The position numbers and the translations under genes were made by a program. Positions 7,887-14,528 of a DNA stretch of 18,519 bases are shown here, piece by piece. Numbering within the stretch: the stretch's first letter is position 1; each line of letters begins with the position of its first letter. The stretch is from positions 1 to 18,519 of the forward strand of contig URPS01000042.1 of the NCBI GenBank assembly GCA_900549855.1, given 5' to 3'. Source of the DNA: an uncultured bacterium (lineage in GTDB: Bacteria; Cyanobacteriota; Vampirovibrionia; Gastranaerophilales; Gastranaerophilaceae). The notes under the pieces were generated by a model. It ran no database searches, was not told where the DNA came from, and worked only from the letters and a program-made list of their open reading frames with translations.

Positions 7887-7913
7887 AGAATATGTAGTAC
7901 ATAGGAGGTGTTA

Positions 7914-8270
7914 ATGTATATACACGTAAATGGTAAAAACATTGAGATTACAGATGCTATCAAAGCTTATGTAAAAGAAAAAATCGGTAAAGTGGCTAAT
8001 CATTATGACCAAATTACCGGAATTGATGTGGTTTTGTCTGTAATCAAAAATCCTGCTGCAACAGGCAAACACGTAGCAGAAGTTTCTTGCAAAATGAATA
8101 CCGGTGTTGTTCATTGCGAAGAAGCAGCAGAATCAATGTATGCAAGCGTAGATTTGTTAGCAGACAAATTACAAAGACAAGTTCAGAAATTTAAAGACAA
8201 AGCTTTAACTTCTGACAAATCTTCTATCAGAAATGCTGAAGAAAAAGAAGAAGAGGTTGTAGAAAGTTAA
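7914..8270 (+). CDS. hpf: Ribosome hibernation promoting factor, short form
   Basis: A RaiA/HPF/YfiA-family protein that binds the 30S decoding centre and silences ribosomes in stationary phase or starvation. The 118 residues cover the single beta-alpha-beta-beta-beta-alpha domain: IHVNGKNIEIT at the start, AIKAYVKEKIGKV, a central strand VVLSVIKN, and the final helix with SVDLLADKLQRQVQKFKDK, ending in an acidic tail (EEKEEEVVES). The C-terminal dimerisation domain of long HPF/LrtA is absent, so it should not form 100S dimers on its own. ATG 7914 is chosen over a GTG at 7908 because that GTG lies inside the AGGAGGTG ribosome site. Confidence 0.92.
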   Translation: MYIHVNGKNIEITDAIKAYVKEKIGKVANHYDQITGIDVVLSVIKNPAATGKHVAEVSCKMNTGVVHCEEAAESMYASVDLLADKLQRQVQKFKDKALTSDKSSIRNAEEKEEEVVES

Positions 8271-8284
8271 GGTTTCGGTTAGAC

Positions 8285-9076
8285 ATGATAAACAACAAAA
8301 AAGTTGTAATTATAATGCCTGCATATAATGCAGAAAAAACTTTAGAGAAAACTTATAATGAGATTTATCAAAATTTCGTCGACGAGATTATTCTTGTCGA
8401 CGATTTCTCTTCTGATAAAACGAAAGAAATCGCTAAAAAACTCAATATTACAACAATAGTACATGAAAAAAACAAGGGTTATGGAGGAAATCAGAAATCT
8501 TGCTATCGTGCAGCATTAAAAGCCGGAGCAGATATTGTGATTATGCTTCATCCGGATTACCAGTACACTCCAAAGCTTATTCCGGCAATAGCGTCTATGA
8601 TGGCATTTGAGGAATATGATGCCGTTATTGCTTCCAGAATGCTGGGACGCTCTGCGTTAAAAGGCGGAATGCCACTGTACAAGTATTTTTCAAACAAGTT
8701 TTTAACATGGTTTGAGAATTTGTTCCTTGGAGAAAAATTATCAGAATATCATACAGGCTTTAGAGGTTTTACGAGAAATATCCTTGAAAAATTACCTTTG
8801 GAAGCTTGCAGTGATGATTTTATTTTTGATAATGAAATGCTTGCATTGCTTTTATATCAAGGGTTTAAGATTGGTGAAATTTCTTGTCCGACGAAATACT
8901 TTCCGGAAGCTTCGTCTATTAACTTTGTCCGTTCTTGTAAATATGGACTTGAAGTTTTGCTGGTAAGTTTAAAGTACAGATTATCTAAAATGGGTTTAAA
9001 GAACGGAATTTTTAATTGTAGTGGAGAGGTTCTTGATACAAATAAAGAGCTTAATTATTATAACAAGAGGGATTAA
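8285..9076 (+). CDS. Family 2 glycosyltransferase (dolichyl-phosphate-mannose synthase-like)
   Basis: A 263-residue GT-A fold enzyme of family GT2. It shows the nucleotide-sugar entry pattern VVIIMPAYNAEKTL at 7-20, the acidic pair ILVDDFSSD with D39-D40, and the segment MLHPDYQYTP at 87-96, which occupies the place of the metal-binding DxD as H-P-D. It also has YHTGFRGFTR further on and the acceptor-side DDFIFDNEML. No C-terminal membrane helices are seen, so it is probably peripheral. Such enzymes move a sugar to a lipid phosphate or a glycan; donor and acceptor cannot be told here. It starts 14 nt after hpf with a poor ribosome site and its stop overlaps the rdgB start (TAATG). Confidence 0.88.
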   Translation: MINNKKVVIIMPAYNAEKTLEKTYNEIYQNFVDEIILVDDFSSDKTKEIAKKLNITTIVHEKNKGYGGNQKSCYRAALKAGADIVIMLHPDYQYTPKLIPAIASMMAFEEYDAVIASRMLGRSALKGGMPLYKYFSNKFLTWFENLFLGEKLSEYHTGFRGFTRNILEKLPLEACSDDFIFDNEMLALLLYQGFKIGEISCPTKYFPEASSINFVRSCKYGLEVLLVSLKYRLSKMGLKNGIFNCSGEVLDTNKELNYYNKRD

Positions 9077-9663
9077 TGAAAATAGTTTTAGCATCATCAA
9101 ACAAGCACAAGGTTCAAGAGATTAATGATATTGTGAAATCAAAATACGGAAAAGAGTGTAATATAGAGTTTGTACTCCCACCGGAAGGCTTCGACCCAAT
9201 TGAAGATGGTAAAACTTTTGAAGATAACTCTCAAATTAAAGCAATGGAAGCTTGGAAACTCACAAAAAATTGGGCGCTTGCTGATGATTCAGGGTTATGT
9301 ATAAAAGCGCTTGATGGTGCTCCTGGGCTTTTTTCTGCCAGATATGCAGAAACTCCGCAAAAACGAATTGAACGAGTTCTTGCGGAAATGCAGGGCAAGA
9401 CTGATAGAGCTGCAGAGTTTGTTTGCGCTATGACACTGATTAATCCGCAAGGTGACGTTGCGTTTGCTTGTAAAGGAATTTGTAAAGGCAGTATTACCGA
9501 AAAACAAGCCGGCACAAATGGTTTTGGATACGACCCAATATTTTTGGTTGAAGGGCGAACTACAACTATGGCAGAATTGAGCGAAGAAGAGAAAAATCAA
9601 ATTTCACATCGCTCACAAGCCTTGAATCAAGTCTTAGATTATTTGCAAGTACAAGGCAAGTAG
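9076..9663 (+). CDS. rdgB: XTP/dITP diphosphatase (RdgB/HAM1)
   Basis: Hydrolyses dITP, dXTP and ITP to monophosphates, keeping deaminated purines out of DNA and RNA. The 195 residues are typical. Motifs: LASSNKHKVQEI at 5-16 (phosphate-binding SNxxK), FEDNSQIKA at 48-56, ALADDSGLCIKALDGAPG at 67-84 with catalytic D70-D71, TNGFGYDPIF at 147-156, and the base-binding SHRSQAL at 177-183. The ATG overlaps the glycosyltransferase stop by one base, and an AGAGGG site lies upstream, so the two are translationally coupled. The gene converges on the next one with only a 30-nt gap, in which I see no clear terminator. Confidence 0.97.
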   Translation: MKIVLASSNKHKVQEINDIVKSKYGKECNIEFVLPPEGFDPIEDGKTFEDNSQIKAMEAWKLTKNWALADDSGLCIKALDGAPGLFSARYAETPQKRIERVLAEMQGKTDRAAEFVCAMTLINPQGDVAFACKGICKGSITEKQAGTNGFGYDPIFLVEGRTTTMAELSEEEKNQISHRSQALNQVLDYLQVQGK

Positions 9664-9693
9664 ACACAATTACCGGCTGTTGAGGAATAATTA

Positions 9694-11190
9694 CTACTTC
9701 TTTTCTGCTTTTTTAGCCGTTATTTTTGCATTAAGCATTGGAAGTAACAATCCCAATGTTATTGCAGAATATGCAATACCGGAAGCTTGAGCAAGGTTTA
9801 TTTTCCACATATTTTTACGTGCAAATTTTTCACCTTTTGCTGCGATTTCGTTATGTGTTTTAAGACTCATATCATTTAGCCAATGACCTAAACCTTTACC
9901 TGCTTTTTTGTAGTTGAATAAATCTTTCCCTTGCCTATCAAGCAAGTTTGCAACACCTTTTGCGGCAAAACCACCAAATACTAACCAGTTAAGGAATCCT
10001 AAATAATCTCTTGTCATAGATTCTCTTAATTCCGTTCCATTATCAGCTGCCATAAAACGACCAACAATATTTGCTGCATAAACAGTTTTAATGGCATTAC
10101 CACTTGTGATAGGTCCTGTAAATTCCAATTTTCTAGCAAATTGTTTAAGGTTTTTTACGCCCATAACGCTAAAAACCATGCCAACCATCAATGCACTTGC
10201 TCCAAACTTTTTGAGTGGAAGAAGTGTGTCTTTTTTTTGTTCGCCTCTGAATGTTGAAGTGTAATCAACATCTCCAACGAACCCTTTTTTGCCGGTTCTT
10301 TTTTCGGTTATTTTTCTATTTATAGCTTGATTTGTTAAACCTAACAAACTAGCAATAGAGATAGCGCCAAACGCTTTAAGTTTATTTACTTTGCTAATTT
10401 TATTTATTGCAAGATTTATTTCTTTTTCACTCTTTTGGTTAAAAATATCCTTCCCCATATCGTGAGTATCACGCAAAATATTTTCCAATTTTGCAGACAA
10501 TTTTTCGTTTCCGATATTTAATTCTGTATCACGTTCAGCACCAAGCACATTGGTGAGTCGCTTTTCCATAATAGAAAGGACATTTTTCTTATCGTCATTT
10601 GTAATTTTTTTATCTTTGATTAAGTCAGCAAAAGTCTTAATAAATTCATCTTTGGTTTTTAATTTGTTTTGAATTCCTGCATATTTTTGGTCGTCCCAAT
10701 TGATTTTATCCCATCTTTTTTCATCAATCCATTCAACTTTTTTCCAATTTGCGTCTTTGAGTTTATTTACTTTGTTTCCATCTCGTCCGGAAATGTTATC
10801 AAAAACAGTGTTTAAATATTTATTTATATTACCGTTCTTGTCCCAAGCTTTTTTAAGTGTAGCAAGTGAATCTTTAGAATACCAGCTGTTTGGATTAATT
10901 TTAACTTCCGGTTGGATTCTTTTAGACGCAAATTTTGAAATGCCCATTGCAAACAATCCTGCTGATAAACAGTTAATAAAAGTACCGCTGATTTCTCTGA
11001 TAAATGTTTCAGCGCCGGCATACTCGTTACGTTCTTTTGTATCATAATAAGCTCTTGGTATAACCATAGCACCAACATCTAAGCCAACGGCATTCACCAT
11101 TTCATTCATATCACAAGTTCTAAGTGCACTTGTTACAATTCCGTCCAATGGTCCTCTAAAAGTGGTGCTATTTATATTATTTACTTTCAT
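9694..11190 (-). CDS. Multi-pass membrane protein of unknown function
   Basis: A 498-residue protein that I do not recognise. About five hydrophobic segments are seen, near residues 67-85, 271-289, 329-346, 396-415 and 471-489. Between the first two lies a long charged, lysine-rich region (about 95-270), probably cytoplasmic and helical. The N-terminus is a short polar leader ending in TTFRG (9-13), and STFRG recurs at 312-316; the neighbouring HTH protein has PTFNA at the same place. The C-terminus is very basic (KITAKKAEKK). The start is set by AGGGAAGGA about 11 nt upstream of ATG. Its likely transcript begins in the structured leader at 11226-11373, so expression may depend on read-through of that terminator. 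Role unknown. Confidence 0.85.
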   Translation of the reverse strand: MKVNNINSTTFRGPLDGIVTSALRTCDMNEMVNAVGLDVGAMVIPRAYYDTKERNEYAGAETFIREISGTFINCLSAGLFAMGISKFASKRIQPEVKINPNSWYSKDSLATLKKAWDKNGNINKYLNTVFDNISGRDGNKVNKLKDANWKKVEWIDEKRWDKINWDDQKYAGIQNKLKTKDEFIKTFADLIKDKKITNDDKKNVLSIMEKRLTNVLGAERDTELNIGNEKLSAKLENILRDTHDMGKDIFNQKSEKEINLAINKISKVNKLKAFGAISIASLLGLTNQAINRKITEKRTGKKGFVGDVDYTSTFRGEQKKDTLLPLKKFGASALMVGMVFSVMGVKNLKQFARKLEFTGPITSGNAIKTVYAANIVGRFMAADNGTELRESMTRDYLGFLNWLVFGGFAAKGVANLLDRQGKDLFNYKKAGKGLGHWLNDMSLKTHNEIAAKGEKFARKNMWKINLAQASGIAYSAITLGLLLPMLNAKITAKKAEKK

Positions 11191-11225
11191 TAAAAAAATA
11201 ATCCTTCCCTAAAAAATTACGCATT

Positions 11226-11254
11226 AAAAAAGTCCCGTTTTCTATTCGGGACTT
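11226..11254 (-). terminator. Intrinsic terminator of the leader RNA
   Basis: On the minus strand AAGTCCCG (11254-11247) pairs perfectly with CGGGACTT (11237-11230) around the 9-nt loop AATAGAAAA and is followed directly by T residues to 11226. The tail is good in the minus direction and poor in the plus direction, so it belongs to the minus-strand leader. Confidence 0.8.
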
Positions 11255-11373
11255 TATACGTTTTAATTCTGCTATACAAATTTACATACCAAAATTACTC
11301 AAGTCCCGATTGAAACTTGGAGCAGCTGGAGAATGAATAATATGTAAATTTAACTTCTATATTTCTCATAGTA
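11226..11373 (-). ncRNA. Candidate structured leader RNA or small RNA
   Basis: Read on the minus strand, a TTGACA/TATACT promoter starts an RNA of about 150 nt that ends in a terminator 36 nt before the membrane-protein gene. Pairings seen: a perfect 11-bp stem between 11341-11351 and 11278-11288 (AAATTTACATA with TATGTAAATTT); inside it a hairpin 11322-11298 (CTCCAAGT with ACTTGAG, one bulge); and a possible 5-bp pseudoknot between CTGCT at 11325-11321 and AGCAG at 11273-11269. CGGGACTT occurs twice, at 11308-11301 and as the right arm of the terminator. AAGTCCCG, the terminator left arm, can pair with either copy, giving mutually exclusive terminator and antiterminator forms. I match it to no known riboswitch class. 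No convincing leader peptide was found. Confidence 0.6.
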
Positions 11374-11379
11374 AACATG

Positions 11380-11409
11380 AGTATAACTCTTATCGGATTA
11401 AATTGTCAA
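11380..11409 (-). promoter_or_regulatory. Strong promoter of the minus-strand leader
   Basis: On the minus strand there is a perfect TTGACA (11409-11404), an 18-bp spacer and TATACT (11385-11380). The predicted start is near 11373. This is the best -35 in the window, implying well-expressed RNA. Confidence 0.75.
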
Positions 11410-11455
11410 TAGCCTGCTTGATTTAAGCCCGCCAGCATGATAATTTTAAGTATGT

Positions 11456-13321
11456 ATGGATGAAATTTTTAATACTGAATCACACGAGAAAGAATTGGAT
11501 ATGATGTTTAGTGAAGCGTCTGCTTTTGTTTTAGAAAAAGAAGATGATGATGTTTCTGTAACAAAAGATTTTTATAATTTACATCAGCTCAAAATAAATT
11601 TTCGATATGCAAGGAAAGTATTATTTAAGTTTTTGGAACGTTTTAAAAGAGGCGAAAAAAATACAATATTATTTTTAACCAAAGGGGAAATACCTCTTGA
11701 TTTTATTTCAGAATTCCGCAAACAATATCCTGAAAAATTTATAAAAGTTTTAATTCCGATTGACAATTTTGATGGTCTGGAAAGAATAAACATAGATGTG
11801 GAATTTTTCCTACAAAACAAAATGAATACGGCATTCCTTTATAAGCTTAAATCAAATAGTGAAAATGTGGATGTTTATGGAATTTACTCAGATAGTTTTT
11901 CAGGGTGTGATAGGGCGAAATTTCAGTATCTTGCATCCTTCACAAGAGCTGCAAGAGAAGTTATTAAAAAGCTTTATCCTTGTATTGTACACTCTTTTGA
12001 CGTTCCATTTTTTCTGGGAGCAGAATTTGATAAACAATTTCCATTTGGTATAAAAGTTGTACAAACTGTTACAGATTTTTCTATATATGATGAAAACAAG
12101 CAAGAAGTTTTTTGGGCTGCAATGAATTTGGCTGATAAAGCCGGCATGAAAAAACTTTGCAGAGATAAAATTATACAAAAATGTATAGCTTCACTTTTTA
12201 ATTTGCATAATACAAAAGGTTTTTCCAGAATGCGTGAATGCTTGGAATTTCTTTATGAAAATTATGTTAAATTTAGAAGTGTTATTAATAAAAATGAAGA
12301 AATTGAAGAAAATATTTTGTTCAACAGAATGAATTTAAGAACGCTAAAATTGTTCCCTCAATTGGCTTATGGAGATGATAAATCTTATAATGCAATGTAT
12401 CATACTATTAAACGTGCTAATTTGTGGTCAGTTTTTTCTGAAACATATTACAATGATATTTTTAAAAATTCTCAATGGAATTCTCCTATATATAAAAGAT
12501 TGAGCGATTTAAAAGACAAAAGTGATTGGCTATCTTATGGAATGGTTCAAAAGTCAGCTTTAATTTATCAAAAATTTGATTTAGAGAATTTTAGAGATAA
12601 AAAGGGGTTGAATAAAAAATATTTAATAAAAGAATTATCTAACGATAGAATAAGAACAAAATTTGTAGATTCAAAATTCTTCTTATCAAGTAGTTATGAG
12701 ATAAAAGGATATCTAGATACTTTTTACGAATCACCTTTAGTTTTTTGTAATTTTGGTACTGATATTTTTGCAGAAGGTGTTGATATAGCATTGGCAGCTT
12801 TGCTAAAATTATTTGAATCGTATAGAAATGTTCAGATAATTATTAATATCCCAAATGGTTTAGAAAATAATAATATTAAATCTTGGGTTGAATTTATGGA
12901 AAAGAATTCTACTTTTGATGGAAGATGGGTTTATATAAATTCTCAGGTAAACCTTGAACAATTTTATTCTTCTGCTGATATAACATTGTTCGCTGCAAGA
13001 AAAAATACAACTTCAACAACACATTTTAAAGCTTTAAAATGCGGATGTATACCGGTATCAACAAGGGTTGGCATTTACAATGATACAATAAGTGATATTT
13101 TTGATGATATGACAGAAGGATGTGGATTTAAAACAAAATCAGGATTATCAACCGAGCAAGAGATTTTGGAAAATTTTACTCAACTTTTGGATAAAGCACT
13201 GAATCTATACATCAATAATCATTCTAGCTGGAATTTGTTAATTAAAAACGCAATGAGCTATGATAGCCGTTGGACATTTGATAAATTAGAAAGATATCAT
13301 TCGATTTATAATCGATTTTGA
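11456..13321 (+). CDS. Divergent glycogen synthase-fold (GT5-like) protein
   Basis: A 621-residue protein whose order of segments follows glycogen/starch synthases. Residues 70-103 (TILFLTKGEIPLDF... to LIPIDN) match the first strand and the HDVRVLLP region. Residues 138-190 (VDVYGIYSDSFSG, FTRAAREVIKKLYPCIVHSFD) match the VHxHDW region. Residues 428-463 (PLVFCNFGTDIFAEGVDIALAALLKL) match the second domain start. Residues 506-545 (SADITLFAA... to HFKALKCGCIPVSTRVGIYNDTI) match the sugar-nucleotide site. The KxGGLAD loop is missing at the N-terminus, and the usual EPCGL glutamate stretch reads NTTSTT, so normal catalysis is doubtful. It is longer than the usual 470-500 residues, with a 65-residue N-terminal extension. 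There is no clear ribosome site before ATG 11456. Likely an inactive or altered-specificity relative. Confidence 0.7.
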   Translation: MDEIFNTESHEKELDMMFSEASAFVLEKEDDDVSVTKDFYNLHQLKINFRYARKVLFKFLERFKRGEKNTILFLTKGEIPLDFISEFRKQYPEKFIKVLIPIDNFDGLERINIDVEFFLQNKMNTAFLYKLKSNSENVDVYGIYSDSFSGCDRAKFQYLASFTRAAREVIKKLYPCIVHSFDVPFFLGAEFDKQFPFGIKVVQTVTDFSIYDENKQEVFWAAMNLADKAGMKKLCRDKIIQKCIASLFNLHNTKGFSRMRECLEFLYENYVKFRSVINKNEEIEENILFNRMNLRTLKLFPQLAYGDDKSYNAMYHTIKRANLWSVFSETYYNDIFKNSQWNSPIYKRLSDLKDKSDWLSYGMVQKSALIYQKFDLENFRDKKGLNKKYLIKELSNDRIRTKFVDSKFFLSSSYEIKGYLDTFYESPLVFCNFGTDIFAEGVDIALAALLKLFESYRNVQIIINIPNGLENNNIKSWVEFMEKNSTFDGRWVYINSQVNLEQFYSSADITLFAARKNTTSTTHFKALKCGCIPVSTRVGIYNDTISDIFDDMTEGCGFKTKSGLSTEQEILENFTQLLDKALNLYINNHSSWNLLIKNAMSYDSRWTFDKLERYHSIYNRF

Positions 13322-14394
13322 TGTTTTCTTATGTTCCTGTCAACAGTATCTATAGAAACATTGTACCTCTCTGCAATTTCGTTGTGCGCAATTCCCTGCA
13401 AATGAAGATTATATATTTCATTTTCTCTTTGTTGCAAATATTCTCTGCGTTGAAGTTTTCCAACCTTACCCATATTATTGTAAAGTGATTGGCAAGAGCA
13501 ATTTAATTCTTCTGCAATTTCTTTCAACTTTTTACCCTGAACCACAAGGTTCATTATTTGTTCACGCATAAAATTGCGACGTGGTTCTTTTACATTTGAA
13601 ATACCGGCTTTATTAGCATATTTAACAATTGTCGATAATGAGCAATCGAGTTTTCTTGCAATTTCAGATGCTATGTATCCTGCATTTAACATTTCTGTAA
13701 TTATTTTTGTATATTTTTTATCTTTTAATCTACCAAGTTCTTTTCTTAACTGTTGTTTGTTAATTGAAATATCATTGGTTTTAAGTTTTTCATTATTTTC
13801 TATAATATCTTGTACATTTCCACTGATTTTTAAGTCATCGTAAACAGAATTTGCAAGTTCTTTTGTTCTTTTAAGTTTTAACTGTTCTTTTGCAATTTTC
13901 AGCTCGTTTTTGTCTAAATCTTTTACAAGATTTTTAATAATATATGCCGAATAACCTGTATGTTTTGCTACTTCTTTTATTGTAAAACCTTTAGCTAATT
14001 CGGCTTTGATGATGTTGTTTCTTTCAAGATTTATATTTCCCTTTTGAAAAGCTGTTTTTCTAGGCTTTTTAACACCGGATTTCGTTATAATGTCTGTAAC
14101 TTTTTTAGTAGACAAATTAACAATTTCAACAATTGTTTTAATAGTTGCTCCACCTTTTCTCAAAGCTATTATTTGATTTTCAACATCTTCTTTTATTTGA
14201 TTTCGTAGTGGTTCCAGTTCAAATCTTTTTATTATCCAATTACCCCAACTTGGATCGTGCTTATAGGCTGCGGCGATGTCTTTGGGTGTTTTACCTTGCC
14301 TTAAAAGTGCTTCTATTTCCGGCTTAGCAGCGCTTAGTCTGCGTGCGTTGAAGGTTGGAGTTTGGTTGTTGTTATAAAAATTTATTCTCATCAT
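13306..14394 (-). CDS. Tandem helix-turn-helix protein
   Basis: A 362-residue, strongly basic protein made almost wholly of short helix-turn-helix units of the homeodomain-like/resolvase type. The units lie near residues 24-57, 70-107, 124-160, 179-220 (degenerate), 228-265, 275-312 and 322-358. Clear examples are EMLNAGYIASEIARKLDCSL, VVQGKKLKEIAEELNCSC and LHLQGIAHNEIAERYNVSI. No catalytic, ligand-binding or dimerisation domain is seen. The leader MMRINFYNNNQTPTFNA resembles that of the membrane protein at 9694-11190. Several units side by side suggest binding to a long or repeated DNA target; this is inference. Its 3' end overlaps the GT5-like gene by 16 bp tail to tail. The start could be either of two adjacent ATGs; an extended -10 (TGTTACAAT, 14450-14442) may serve as promoter. 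Confidence 0.8.
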   Translation of the reverse strand: MMRINFYNNNQTPTFNARRLSAAKPEIEALLRQGKTPKDIAAAYKHDPSWGNWIIKRFELEPLRNQIKEDVENQIIALRKGGATIKTIVEIVNLSTKKVTDIITKSGVKKPRKTAFQKGNINLERNNIIKAELAKGFTIKEVAKHTGYSAYIIKNLVKDLDKNELKIAKEQLKLKRTKELANSVYDDLKISGNVQDIIENNEKLKTNDISINKQQLRKELGRLKDKKYTKIITEMLNAGYIASEIARKLDCSLSTIVKYANKAGISNVKEPRRNFMREQIMNLVVQGKKLKEIAEELNCSCQSLYNNMGKVGKLQRREYLQQRENEIYNLHLQGIAHNEIAERYNVSIDTVDRNIRKHQNRL

Positions 14395-14441
14395 ATTTTA
14401 TATAAACTTCGTAAAAATATTTTTTGCTACTAACATAAAAA

Positions 14442-14450
14442 ATTGTAACA
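14442..14450 (-). promoter_or_regulatory. Possible extended -10 promoter for the HTH gene
   Basis: On the minus strand TGT-TACAAT fits the extended -10 form TGN-TATAAT, and no good -35 is seen. The distance to the gene start would leave a leader of about 40 nt. It lies back to back with the alaS promoter in a 134-bp divergent region. Confidence 0.35.
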
Positions 14451-14460
14451 AATTTCTTTT

Positions 14461-14490
14461 TTAACATATTCCATGCCTTTGAGGTATAAT
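14461..14490 (+). promoter_or_regulatory. Promoter for alaS
   Basis: TTAACA (14461-14466), an 18-bp spacer and a perfect TATAAT (14485-14490). The leader is about 30 nt and carries AAAAAGGAA before the ATG. No T-box or other riboswitch fits in this short leader. Confidence 0.7.
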
Positions 14491-14528
14491 AAAATCATTA
14501 AATTTATTAAGATAAAAAGGAATTAATT

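Noticed and set aside
7908..7910. GTG 7908 as hpf start
   Set aside because: It is part of the AGGAGGTG ribosome site for ATG 7914.
9664..9693. Terminator in the gap between rdgB and the membrane-protein gene
   Set aside because: Only five bases (AATTA/TAATT) pair across the gap, which is too weak.
11226..11373. 6S RNA, SRP RNA, tmRNA or a tRNA in the minus-strand leader
   Set aside because: The size and terminator would allow a housekeeping RNA, but I see no 6S open-complex bubble, no SRP tetraloop domain, and no acceptor stem or CCA.
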